From the IMG/VR virus record IMGVR_UViG_3300022698_000267, positions 163,575 through 227,574 of that record: a stretch of 64,000 bases of DNA, one strand, 5' to 3'. Under the pieces are notes generated by a model. It was given only the letters and a program-made list of their open reading frames with translations, was not told the origin of the DNA and made no database searches. The position numbers and the translations under genes are program-made. Shown piece after piece: positions 34,961-43,042 of this stretch. Within the stretch, counting starts at the first letter, position 1. Each line of letters begins with the position of its first letter. This DNA comes from a virus.

Positions 34961-35912
34961 ATCCATATGTCCGATTTGCGAGGAGAGATTCAGTGATGTT
35001 CTGTCCCATATACTTTCAACAGATGATCAAGCACATGCAGATATTATAGCTAGTGTGCATGAGGTCATAGATGCTTTGGTTAACACCAGAACATATGTTG
35101 GTGAAGTGGTAGAAATACTTAAGGCCAAAGATCCAAGATTTTGGTTTGTAACATATGGTTTTGTTGCAAATTATGTGAAGAAAAAGATTGGTTCAGACAG
35201 AGTTCATGGCTTTTTGGATAGTGCAAAAGAAAAACAACCAACTCCAGAATTTCTTGCAACGATGGAAGAAAGTGTAGAAGATTTGAAAGCTTTGTGGATA
35301 CCTGGAAGTTATGCTAAAGTATTATCTCAGATTTTGTCAGCAACTAGTGCTAATCCCACTGCTTATCTTTCACATTTCCAAGATTTGAGTTTTTGTAGTA
35401 TTTGTGGATCTAATAAAGATGTTAGAGCAACATTTGTCGATGAGGATAGCCAGAATATCCTAATTTCAAACATGGAACCTTTATGTTCCGATTGTAAATC
35501 ATTAGAAATTTTAGAAGGCGTCCTTCCATTTGCTACAATAAGTAAAGATTTTTCTTTTGCTGGAGCTCATAAACTTCCAGACTATGATGGCGATTGTAAC
35601 TTCTTGCATGGACATGAATGGAAATTTACGGTATCTGTTCGAAAAAGAATTAATCCTATCACCGGAATGATAATTGATTTCAAGAAATTAAAAGCAATTG
35701 TTAATGCGAATATTGTTGATCTTCTTGACCATTCTTATCTCAATGACTTTTTTCCAAATCCTACTGCTGAGAACATTGTGGTATGGATGTGGGAGAGGTT
35801 GATGTTTGATGGTTTACTTAAAGGGTTGGAATCTATTAGACTATGGGAAAGTCCAACTAGTTTTATAACACTTACTAAACAAGATATGTTATCAGTCTTT
35901 GGGAGGATGTAA
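34953..35912 (+). CDS. queD: 6-carboxy-tetrahydropterin synthase (QueD) with N-terminal extension
   Basis: 319 residues from the ATG at 34953 (GGAGG 9 bases upstream). The last ~130 residues are QueD/PTPS: FSFAGAHKLPDY, FLHGHEWKFTV (zinc His residues), MIIDFKKLKAIV, LLDHSYLNDFFPNPTAEN and LWESPTSF. QueD converts 7,8-dihydroneopterin triphosphate to carboxytetrahydropterin, the second step to preQ0. The N-terminal ~190 residues (CPICEERF zinc knuckle, helices, second CSICGS/CSDC ribbon) are not part of normal QueD and may tether it to DNA or partners. Confidence 0.88.
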   Translation: MSKSICPICEERFSDVLSHILSTDDQAHADIIASVHEVIDALVNTRTYVGEVVEILKAKDPRFWFVTYGFVANYVKKKIGSDRVHGFLDSAKEKQPTPEFLATMEESVEDLKALWIPGSYAKVLSQILSATSANPTAYLSHFQDLSFCSICGSNKDVRATFVDEDSQNILISNMEPLCSDCKSLEILEGVLPFATISKDFSFAGAHKLPDYDGDCNFLHGHEWKFTVSVRKRINPITGMIIDFKKLKAIVNANIVDLLDHSYLNDFFPNPTAENIVVWMWERLMFDGLLKGLESIRLWESPTSFITLTKQDMLSVFGRM

Positions 35913-36586
35913 TGTTTTCACTTTATAGCATTTTTGATTCAATCGATGGAGAAGTAAATGCTTTTCATCAAGGAGTTCTTACCACTTTTATTAGATTTTC
36001 TCAGTGTAATTTATCATGTAAGTGGTGTGATACACAATATGCCGCAAAGAGATCAGATGGTATGGAAATTAGTTTGTCTAATCTTTTAGAGGATCTCTTT
36101 GCTTCCAGAGGGGAAAAATTAAAGAAAGTGACAATTACTGGTGGTGAGCCTTTACTACAAGAGGAGTTATCTACTCTATTGCAGGAATTAGTTGCTAGAG
36201 ATATTAAAGTTTCAATAGAAACTAATGGAACTTTAGAACCGATTCAACAATTCGTAGGTATTCCAGAAGTTTGTTGGGTCTATGATTTTAAGTTGAAGAA
36301 TTCTGGGCAGCGTAATAGAATGAATTTAAATGCTTTTGGATTCCTTTCGAAAAATGATTTTGTAAAGTTTGTTGTTGGGAGTTCTGATGATGTTAAAGAA
36401 GCTATGGATGTAGGAAAGGTTCTAAGAGAAAATGGTTGTGAAGCAAAGTTTGCATTTTCTCCAGTACATGACGAATTTACTCCACAACAGCTTTTAAGGG
36501 AGATTGAAATTTATGGTACTGGAGATGAAATTATAAACCTCCAATTACATAAGTACATTTGGGGAATAACGAAGGAAGAACACTAG
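35912..36586 (+). CDS. queE: 7-carboxy-7-deazaguanine synthase (QueE), radical SAM
   Basis: 224 residues. The radical-SAM cluster motif is CNLSCKWCDT with RFSQ before it, followed by VTITGGEPLLQ (SAM binding) and VSIETNGTLE. QueE rearranges carboxytetrahydropterin to 7-carboxy-7-deazaguanine. It overlaps QueD by one base, so the two are made together. Confidence 0.92.
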   Translation: MFSLYSIFDSIDGEVNAFHQGVLTTFIRFSQCNLSCKWCDTQYAAKRSDGMEISLSNLLEDLFASRGEKLKKVTITGGEPLLQEELSTLLQELVARDIKVSIETNGTLEPIQQFVGIPEVCWVYDFKLKNSGQRNRMNLNAFGFLSKNDFVKFVVGSSDDVKEAMDVGKVLRENGCEAKFAFSPVHDEFTPQQLLREIEIYGTGDEIINLQLHKYIWGITKEEH

Positions 36587-36603
36587 AGGGGAGGAATTTA
36601 AAA

Positions 36604-37311
36604 ATGGTTAGAGCACTGATTCGAGAATCTTATCAAGCTTTATTGGAAACAAAATTGGTTCCAGGTGTAGAATCGAAAGAATTTGATATGGAGAACGATG
36701 ATTTACAGAAGCTATGTGACAGTTTTCTAGACTCTGTTGAATTGGTTCCTATTGAAAAGGAACAATTAATTCCACCAAAAGTTATTGATTTATACAATGA
36801 CATTGTGGATGGAATAGTTGTGGTTACTGAAACTTCTACGGCTGCTGAGCCATCAAAAGAGGAAGAGAAGAAGCCAGAGGTATCAGAGGAGGATGAAAAG
36901 TTGATCTCTTCTGCTCAAGAGAAAGTTGCTAAAGAACTTCTTGAAGATAAAGATGGATCAAAACCTGAACCAAAGAAGGCTGAATCAAAGAAGGCTGAAT
37001 CAAAACCTGAACCAAAGAAGGCTGAATCAAAACCTGAACCAAAGAAGGCTGAATCCGATTCTGACACTGGTATTAATATTTTTGGTAGAAGAAAGAATAG
37101 CAAGTACGGATTCATTGATGAAAAGCTTTTAGAAGGCATTACAATGGATAGTTTGGTTTCTATAGTTTCCGAGAAATTTGATATGGATCCAAAGAAAACG
37201 TTGGGAACTATAAAAGCTCATATTCGAAATGTCACAAATAAAAGAAACGAAGCCGATTGTTTGGAGGAAGAGGATGGAATTCTTCGTTTCGTCCAGAAGG
37301 AGGCTTCATAA
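36604..37311 (+). CDS. Hypothetical protein with PEPK/KAES repeats
   Basis: 235 residues from the ATG at 36604 (GGGGAGG upstream); the open frame extends back to 36559. The middle consists of KPEPKKAES repeats (DNA repeat at 36961-37056), a disordered linker. The C-terminal ~75 residues look globular (GFIDEKLLEGITMDSLVSIV), possibly a small helical or winged domain. Located inside the 7-deazaguanine operon between QueE and FolE2, so a linked role is possible. Confidence 0.5.
   Translation: MVRALIRESYQALLETKLVPGVESKEFDMENDDLQKLCDSFLDSVELVPIEKEQLIPPKVIDLYNDIVDGIVVVTETSTAAEPSKEEEKKPEVSEEDEKLISSAQEKVAKELLEDKDGSKPEPKKAESKKAESKPEPKKAESKPEPKKAESDSDTGINIFGRRKNSKYGFIDEKLLEGITMDSLVSIVSEKFDMDPKKTLGTIKAHIRNVTNKRNEADCLEEEDGILRFVQKEAS
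36961..37056 (+). repeat. In-frame repeats coding KPEPKKAES
   Basis: Three copies of a 27-base unit (AAACCTGAACCAAAGAAGGC plus TGAATCA) with an extra AAGAAGGCTGAATCA half unit. They form a Lys/Glu/Pro linker like that of the SSB at 48107. Confidence 0.8.
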
Positions 37312-38114
37312 TGGATGAGTTGATGGACGTACAAAAAACTAAACCTATTCATCAAATACCAATAGATTTTGTTGGGATTGGTGGATTCAAACTTCCAATT
37401 TGTGTTAGCACAAAGGCAGGACCATATCAAAATACCATTGCAGATGTTACTGTGTATGGAAATCTTCCAGCAGACAAAAAAGGGATTGATATGAGTAGAA
37501 TCCCAATAGCTATACAAAAGTTTTCTGGTCAAAGATTAGATGTCAGTGTAACGAATGAAGTGGCCGAACATATACGAAGAAAGTTGGAAGTAGATTTGTG
37601 TAAAGTGACTTACAAATTCCCTTATTTTCTACAAAAGATTGCACCTGTGAGTAGAGAGCCCGGAATAGTATCTTATGATGTAACATTTCATCTAATAAAG
37701 ACAGAAGACTCTTCTGATTTTTATATGTCTATAGTTGTCTTTGGCACTAGTTTGTGTCCATGTAGTAAAGAAATCAGTGAAAATTCGGCGCATAATCAAA
37801 GGGTTCGGGTTAAAGTAGGTTTAAAACCATTTGCTGATCAATTCATATGGATAGAGGATATTATAACTCTTGTTGAGGCTTCATGCTCTGGACAAATGTA
37901 CAGTGTTTTAAAAAGAGTGGATGAAAAGCATGTCACTGAAACAATGTACGATAATCCAAAATTTGTAGAAGATATTATACGGGAATGTGCTTTCCGACTA
38001 TCTTTAGAAAAGTCAGTGGAAAAGTACAATATTACTGTAAGTTCTCAAGAAAGTATTCATCAACATGATGCAATTGCTATTGTGTCTGGAAAGAATGGGG
38101 TCGATAATGACTGA
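37311..38114 (+). CDS. folE2: GTP cyclohydrolase IB (FolE2)
   Basis: 267 residues from the ATG at 37311, with AAGGAGG 7 bases upstream. The hallmark TSLCPCSKEISENSAHNQR of FolE2/MptA cyclohydrolases is intact. It converts GTP to 7,8-dihydroneopterin triphosphate, the entry step to 7-deazaguanines. FolE2 (metal-flexible) instead of FolE is notable. It overlaps the preceding stop by one base and the following methyltransferase by 8 bases. Confidence 0.93.
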   Translation: MDELMDVQKTKPIHQIPIDFVGIGGFKLPICVSTKAGPYQNTIADVTVYGNLPADKKGIDMSRIPIAIQKFSGQRLDVSVTNEVAEHIRRKLEVDLCKVTYKFPYFLQKIAPVSREPGIVSYDVTFHLIKTEDSSDFYMSIVVFGTSLCPCSKEISENSAHNQRVRVKVGLKPFADQFIWIEDIITLVEASCSGQMYSVLKRVDEKHVTETMYDNPKFVEDIIRECAFRLSLEKSVEKYNITVSSQESIHQHDAIAIVSGKNGVDND

Positions 38115-38736
38115 ATGGAAAAGTGAGGTTCGAATTGAAAATTCACTTCCTGTACAAGGTTTGAAACTTCATGTTGGTTGTGGCAGAAGAATTCTGGAAG
38201 ACTATATAAATATTGATATAACCAGAACGCTTTTGAAAGACTTAGATCTTTTCCTTTCCGATTCTGAAGTCAATTACATAAATCAAAGTTTTATTGAATG
38301 CTCATCTGATGATATGCCTCTACCAGACGAATGTGCTGCTGAGATTCTATGTGAACATACTCTAGAACATCAAACTCCAGAAGAGATATATGAAACTCTA
38401 TGGGAGTTTGCCAGAGTATTAAAGCCTGATGGTATACTAACTGTTTCTGGTCCAAATTTCGCACACTTTGCTAAGACATTCGATAAGTACAAAAACAACT
38501 ATCTGGATTCCATTGATGTTATGTATGCAATTCTTTGTAATACCAGAAATGTTAAAAGAATGTCACCCCATAGAAGTTTATTGTGGGCAGAGTTTCTGGT
38601 TCCATTGGTTAGAAGGAGTGGTTTTACTATCCTGGAGGTTATAGAAAATGATGAACTGAAAATTATAGCTTCTAGAGATAGTGATCGAGTTGTTAGGGTC
38701 CTTAATGTCCAAGGAGGTGAAAAAGATGAAAGTTAG
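38107..38736 (+). CDS. SAM-dependent methyltransferase
   Basis: 209 residues from the ATG at 38107. The class I motif KLHVGCGRRILEDYINIDI, then EILCEHTLEHQTPEEI and RVLKPDGILTVSGPN are typical of small-molecule or nucleotide methyltransferases. It lies between FolE2 and QueC, overlapping both by short stretches. It could modify a 7-deazaguanine or pterin intermediate, or an unrelated glycan; the operon position is the only evidence for the former. Confidence 0.7.
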   Translation: MTEWKSEVRIENSLPVQGLKLHVGCGRRILEDYINIDITRTLLKDLDLFLSDSEVNYINQSFIECSSDDMPLPDECAAEILCEHTLEHQTPEEIYETLWEFARVLKPDGILTVSGPNFAHFAKTFDKYKNNYLDSIDVMYAILCNTRNVKRMSPHRSLLWAEFLVPLVRRSGFTILEVIENDELKIIASRDSDRVVRVLNVQGGEKDES

Positions 38737-39688
38737 AAACTTTGCAAAAACCATAATGACAAATTTTAGTTATGGTGTACAAGAGATTTCAACTGATATT
38801 GATTTAGATCAAGCTTCGGAAATCTTAAATTGTATGATTGATATTAAGGAAAAACCGGAAGGTTTTGTTCCAAAATTGAATACTATGGATTTGAAGAGTC
38901 TGGGGTTGAATGAACGTGCTGACTTTGTTCTTCTGCTAACTGGAGGGTTAGATAGTACACTAGCCTACTTTCGTCTACTAGATGAAGGTTACAAATCTAT
39001 TTTTCCAATCTACGTAGATTTTGGACACCCTTATGCAGAGAAAGAAATTAAGGCTTTGCATAAATTGAAAATAGATTTTTTCTATTACAAAGAAATTGTT
39101 CCAGTTCGATATGATGGTCCTTGGGAACATATTATCCCAGCCAGAAATTTATATCTTCTTGGAATAGCATCTGAAATAGCCAGAGACGGTGGTGAAATTT
39201 GGATATCTTCCGTTGCCGGAGAGACACCAGAATATGGTGGAGACAAATCTTTGACCTTTTACAAACAAGCTCATGATTTGATAAAAACAACTTCTGGGAA
39301 AGATATTTCCATAAAATGTATGAATGAAAGAACAAAGTCCGGTTGGGTTTCATGGTTTTTAAATGAATGCCTGATGGATGAATTGACATACGAAGATAAG
39401 GTGGGAATTTTAAAAACCACAGTTTCTTGTTTTTCAGGGCACAGTCATTTGAATTGTGGGAAATGTAGAGCTTGTCTTAGAAAATGGATATGTCTAACAT
39501 ACAATGATGTAGATTGTGACGATATGTTTGAAGTTCATCCATATCATGGTGCTGGTGAGTTAGTACAAGAGTACAAAGACAGAATGAGCGTTGCTTTACA
39601 AAACAGCGATTTCTCATACTTTACTAAAAATAGGTGTAAAGAGACTTTGTCGGTTTTCAAAAGATTTGAAGAAGGACTTCTTTCTTAA
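38726..39688 (+). CDS. queC: 7-cyano-7-deazaguanine synthase (QueC-like)
   Basis: 320 residues from the ATG at 38726 (AAGGAGGTG upstream). PP-loop LLTGGLDSTLA, PIYVDFGHPYAEKE and the zinc motif CGKCRACLRKW define QueC, which makes preQ0 from carboxy-deazaguanine with ATP and ammonia. It has an extra N-terminal ~65 residues and a C-terminal extension, so it is longer than typical QueC (about 230 residues). Confidence 0.88.
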   Translation: MKVRNFAKTIMTNFSYGVQEISTDIDLDQASEILNCMIDIKEKPEGFVPKLNTMDLKSLGLNERADFVLLLTGGLDSTLAYFRLLDEGYKSIFPIYVDFGHPYAEKEIKALHKLKIDFFYYKEIVPVRYDGPWEHIIPARNLYLLGIASEIARDGGEIWISSVAGETPEYGGDKSLTFYKQAHDLIKTTSGKDISIKCMNERTKSGWVSWFLNECLMDELTYEDKVGILKTTVSCFSGHSHLNCGKCRACLRKWICLTYNDVDCDDMFEVHPYHGAGELVQEYKDRMSVALQNSDFSYFTKNRCKETLSVFKRFEEGLLS

Positions 39689-39714
39689 AATAAAAGATTT
39701 GGAGGGTTTTTCCT

Positions 39715-40845
39715 ATGAGTAAGAAAATAAAAATTGCAATTATGGGCCTTGGAAACTGTTCGTGTTCTCTCATCCAAGGCATTCACTACTATTCGAAAGA
39801 TGAACATATGCCAAAAAATCCAGAAGATCCAAAAGATTTTGTACCTGGATTAATGCATTGGGATTTGGCTGGTTACAAACCAGGTGACATTGAAGTGGTT
39901 GCAGCATTTGATGTTGACAGACGAAAGGTTGGTCGTGACGTATCGGAAGCTATTTTTCAAAGACCTAATTGCACGAAGGTTTTTGAGCCAGATATTCCTG
40001 AGTATGGGGTTACAGTTCATATGGGTGTAATTTTGGATGGAGTTGCTCCACATATGGCAAATTATCCAGAAGATTGTGCATTTTCCACGGCTAATGAAAT
40101 ACAACCTTCTAAAGAGCAGATAGTTGAGATTCTAAAAAAATCTGAAGCTGATATTGTCGTAAATTACCTTCCAGTTGGTTCCCAAAAAGCTGTAGAATTC
40201 TATGCTGAATGTACATTAGAAGCTGGTTGTGGTTTTGTGAACTGCATACCAGTTTTTATTGCAAGTGATCCAGAATGGGAAGAAAAGTTTGCTAAAGCAA
40301 ATTTGCCCATTGTTGGTGACGATATCAAGTCTCAGGTTGGAGCTACGATTGTACATAGAATTCTTACAGATCTTTTCAAGAAACGTGGTGTTCCTTTGGA
40401 CACGACTTACCAGATAAATTTTGGTGGAAATACAGACTTCTTAAATATGTTGAATCGAGATAGACTGGTTAGCAAGAAAATCTCGAAGACAGAAGCTGTA
40501 CAATGTCAAGCAAAACACAGATTGTCCGATAGAAATATTCATGTTGGACCAAGCGATTATATTCCATGGTTAGATGACAATAAGATCTGTAATATTAAGA
40601 TGAATGGTCGTCTATTTGGGGATGTTCCAATGGATATCGAACTTCGGCTTTCAGTGGAAGATTCACCAAATTCTGCTGGTGTGGTAATCGATGCTGTTCG
40701 TTGCTGTAAATTGGCTCTGGACAGGGAAACAGGTGGATGTGTGTATCCAGCTAGTGCTTATTTCATGAAACATCCACCCAAACAATATCAGGACGATGTT
40801 GCTTACCGATTGGTAGAATCGTTCATTATAGGAGGAACAGAGTGA
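39715..40845 (+). CDS. ino1: Myo-inositol-1-phosphate synthase, actinobacterial/archaeal type
   Basis: 376 residues, matching the ~365-residue short prokaryotic INO1. NAD+-binding start AIMGLGNCSCSLIQG, then VPGLMHWDLAGY, VAAFDVDRRKVGRDV, the active-site block GDDIKSQVGATIVHRIL, NFGGNTDFLNML and VEDSPNSAGVVIDAVRC follow mycobacterial Ino1 closely. It converts glucose-6-phosphate to inositol-1-phosphate with NAD+ as cofactor. It sits between QueC and DpdA, 26 bases after the former and overlapping the latter by 4, so it is part of that operon. An inositol synthase in a phage is highly unusual. Confidence 0.9.
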   Translation: MSKKIKIAIMGLGNCSCSLIQGIHYYSKDEHMPKNPEDPKDFVPGLMHWDLAGYKPGDIEVVAAFDVDRRKVGRDVSEAIFQRPNCTKVFEPDIPEYGVTVHMGVILDGVAPHMANYPEDCAFSTANEIQPSKEQIVEILKKSEADIVVNYLPVGSQKAVEFYAECTLEAGCGFVNCIPVFIASDPEWEEKFAKANLPIVGDDIKSQVGATIVHRILTDLFKKRGVPLDTTYQINFGGNTDFLNMLNRDRLVSKKISKTEAVQCQAKHRLSDRNIHVGPSDYIPWLDDNKICNIKMNGRLFGDVPMDIELRLSVEDSPNSAGVVIDAVRCCKLALDRETGGCVYPASAYFMKHPPKQYQDDVAYRLVESFIIGGTE

Positions 40846-41609
40846 ACTTTTTCTTAGATAGTGGTGCCTTTTCTGCTTTTACTCAAGGTTCAGCCATAGA
40901 TCTAGATTCATACATCTCTTTTATCAAACAAAATGAAAAGGATGTGACAGTTTACGCAAATTTGGATGTTATTGGTGACGTCGAGGCCTCTTGGGAAAAT
41001 CAACGATATATGGAAAGCAAAGGATTAACTCCATTGCCAGTTTTTCACGTTGAAGATCCAATAGAATATCTATACAAATGTATGGATTATGATTATTTCT
41101 GTCTTGGTGGTATGGCTTCTGCTACAATGGACCTTCGAATTAACTTTTTAGATAAATGCTGGTATATTATCTGTGATACACCAGACAACATGCCAAAAAA
41201 CAAAGTGCATGGTTTTGGTATGACCGCACATAAATTGATGTTTCGATATCCATGGTATTCTGTAGATAGTACTAGTTGGTCGCAGACTGCAGGATTTGGA
41301 AACATTTTTGTTCCAAGAAAAACGGTGAATGCTGAATTTGATTTCACAGAACCTCCTTTCAAAATATCTGTTTCAGATGAAAGTCCCAGTAAATCCGAAT
41401 ACGATATTCATATTGAAACTGCAACTGATGCTGCTAGAGAACACATCTTGAAATACTTTGATTTGATAGGTATAACTGAAATTGGTGTGAAAACCAGTCA
41501 TTGGAATAGACGATATGTGAATGTCACTTTCTTTACTGGTGTTGCTAAGGCACTAACTTGGCCAAGGCCATTCAAACCAAAGTTGATTAATAAAGGCTTT
41601 GGTCTCTAG
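40842..41609 (+). CDS. dpdA: DpdA-like TGT-family DNA transglycosylase
   Basis: 255 residues, GTG start at 40842 overlapping the previous stop (GTGA), AGGAGGAAC upstream. The TIM-barrel TGT pattern is compact: FFLDSGAFSAF (base-binding Asp), VYANLDVIGD, YFCLGGMASA, GFGMTAHKLMF and SVDSTSWSQ (candidate nucleophile Asp). This fits short phage DpdA proteins that exchange guanine in DNA for preQ0-type bases, rather than bacterial tRNA Tgt (about 370 residues). With FolE2, QueD, QueE and QueC it completes a route to 7-deazaguanine in DNA. Confidence 0.78.
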   Translation: MNFFLDSGAFSAFTQGSAIDLDSYISFIKQNEKDVTVYANLDVIGDVEASWENQRYMESKGLTPLPVFHVEDPIEYLYKCMDYDYFCLGGMASATMDLRINFLDKCWYIICDTPDNMPKNKVHGFGMTAHKLMFRYPWYSVDSTSWSQTAGFGNIFVPRKTVNAEFDFTEPPFKISVSDESPSKSEYDIHIETATDAAREHILKYFDLIGITEIGVKTSHWNRRYVNVTFFTGVAKALTWPRPFKPKLINKGFGL

Positions 41610-41621
41610 GAGGAATTTCAA

Positions 41622-41861
41622 ATGATTATGTATTTTGTAACGGATTTTAATCCAAAGGATGCCGATTTATTTCATAGAGCCGGATCTGAAGACATTCTGG
41701 TTTCTTACTGGGTTTTGCAAAGTGGAAGGGATCCTGAGGGGAAAATCAAGGCCTTTTATGATCAGCTACATGGGTTAAAAGAACCAAAATTGCAATACAC
41801 TGAAACTGGGGAAGTAATAAAGTCTAAAAGGGGGAATTCAGATGAAATCGAAGACGATTGA
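41622..41861 (+). CDS. Hypothetical small protein
   Basis: 79 residues with an AGGAGG site after dpdA. N-terminal MIMYFVTDFNPKDADLFHR suggests a short alpha/beta fold; the acidic C-terminus overlaps the next start. Unrecognised. Confidence 0.4.
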   Translation: MIMYFVTDFNPKDADLFHRAGSEDILVSYWVLQSGRDPEGKIKAFYDQLHGLKEPKLQYTETGEVIKSKRGNSDEIEDD

Positions 41862-42021
41862 AGAAATTCGTAAAGAGATTCGTGAGCTTGAAGAATTAAG
41901 AGATTCTGGAAATCCTCCTTCTGATGAAATTTTTGAAAAATTGGATTCTTTATACAATCAAGAACTGAAACTGTTGGCTACACATATTGATAAGAAGGAG
42001 GATAGTTCTAATGAAAGTTAA
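41842..42021 (+). CDS. Small coiled-coil protein
   Basis: 59 residues from the ATG at 41842, with AAAGGGGG upstream. Charged and heptad-like (IEEIRKEIRELEELRDSG), a likely coiled coil. It overlaps the following clamp gene by 11 bases. Confidence 0.45.
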   Translation: MKSKTIEEIRKEIRELEELRDSGNPPSDEIFEKLDSLYNQELKLLATHIDKKEDSSNES

Positions 42022-43042
42022 GGACTTGAAAAGCATATGTCAGAAGTTACGTCCTGGTTTAGATAGACAGAAGTCTTTGATAGAGCATTTCAGACATATC
42101 TGTTTTACTGGAAAACGAATTATTACATTCAATGAAAGAATCTGTGTTGCATATCCATTTGAAACAAGTTTTTCATGTTCGGTTTCTGGACACGATTTTA
42201 TTAATATGATTTCTAATCTTCCTCAGAATGAAGACATAGTTATTCGAATGGTCAAAGATATGCTGCGAATTCGTGGTGAAGGCACTAGTATTAAGATGTC
42301 TACTTACAATGACCAGAAACTTTCAGGTATATATGAAGATGCTTTCAATAAAGATTTTGAATGGCTGCCTCTTCCAGAAGATTTTATGGAAGCAATTAAC
42401 CTATGTCATTTCACAGTTGCCAAAGATTTAACCAGGCAATATCTTAACTACATCAAAATATCTGCTTCTGATGTAACAAGTTCTGATAATTTAAGAATTT
42501 CTAAATATAACTTAAAATCTGCAGTAGAAAAAGACTTTTTTATCCCAGGTAACGTTTGTAAACCTCTGCTACAGTACAAGGTTACTTCTTTTTGTATATC
42601 CGAGCCTTGGTTAGGATTTAAGACCGACGATGATATTGAATTCTTTTGCAGAACTTCTGATATTGAATATCCAGATGTTTCTGCTCTATTTGAATTCGAA
42701 GGTGAAACTTTTAATCTGCCCACCGAATTAAAAGCCATAGTTGAATCATTAACAGTTGTAACAGAGGAGGATTTTTTAACGGACAGACACATGACGGTGA
42801 CTATAAAGGACAATATAGTATCCTGTTTTGTCGAGAAAGAGACTGTGTCGGCAAATAGGTGGGTTGAAACCGATATTAACAGGGAATTGTCATTTGTAAT
42901 TAACCCAGTATTCTTCAATGAAATATTGGAGAAAACCCGAACCATAAAGATTTCAGAAGGGAGAGCTCTCTTTATGGCGGGTAATTTCAATCATCTTCTA
43001 GCGCTTCCGGTTAAGAGTAAAGGAGAAAGTAATGATTCTTAG
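42011..43042 (+). CDS. dnaN: DNA polymerase sliding clamp (DnaN-like)
   Basis: 343 residues from the ATG at 42011 (AAGGAGGA 9 bases upstream). Three clamp-like repeats are visible: RIITFNERICVAYPF, FCISEPWLGFKTDDD and FVINPVFFNEILEKT, with the C-terminal ALFMAGNFNHLLALPV that matches the end of beta clamps. A ring that tethers the polymerase. It is followed directly by the polymerase and clamp loader, a complete processivity set. Confidence 0.75.
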   Translation: MKVKDLKSICQKLRPGLDRQKSLIEHFRHICFTGKRIITFNERICVAYPFETSFSCSVSGHDFINMISNLPQNEDIVIRMVKDMLRIRGEGTSIKMSTYNDQKLSGIYEDAFNKDFEWLPLPEDFMEAINLCHFTVAKDLTRQYLNYIKISASDVTSSDNLRISKYNLKSAVEKDFFIPGNVCKPLLQYKVTSFCISEPWLGFKTDDDIEFFCRTSDIEYPDVSALFEFEGETFNLPTELKAIVESLTVVTEEDFLTDRHMTVTIKDNIVSCFVEKETVSANRWVETDINRELSFVINPVFFNEILEKTRTIKISEGRALFMAGNFNHLLALPVKSKGESNDS

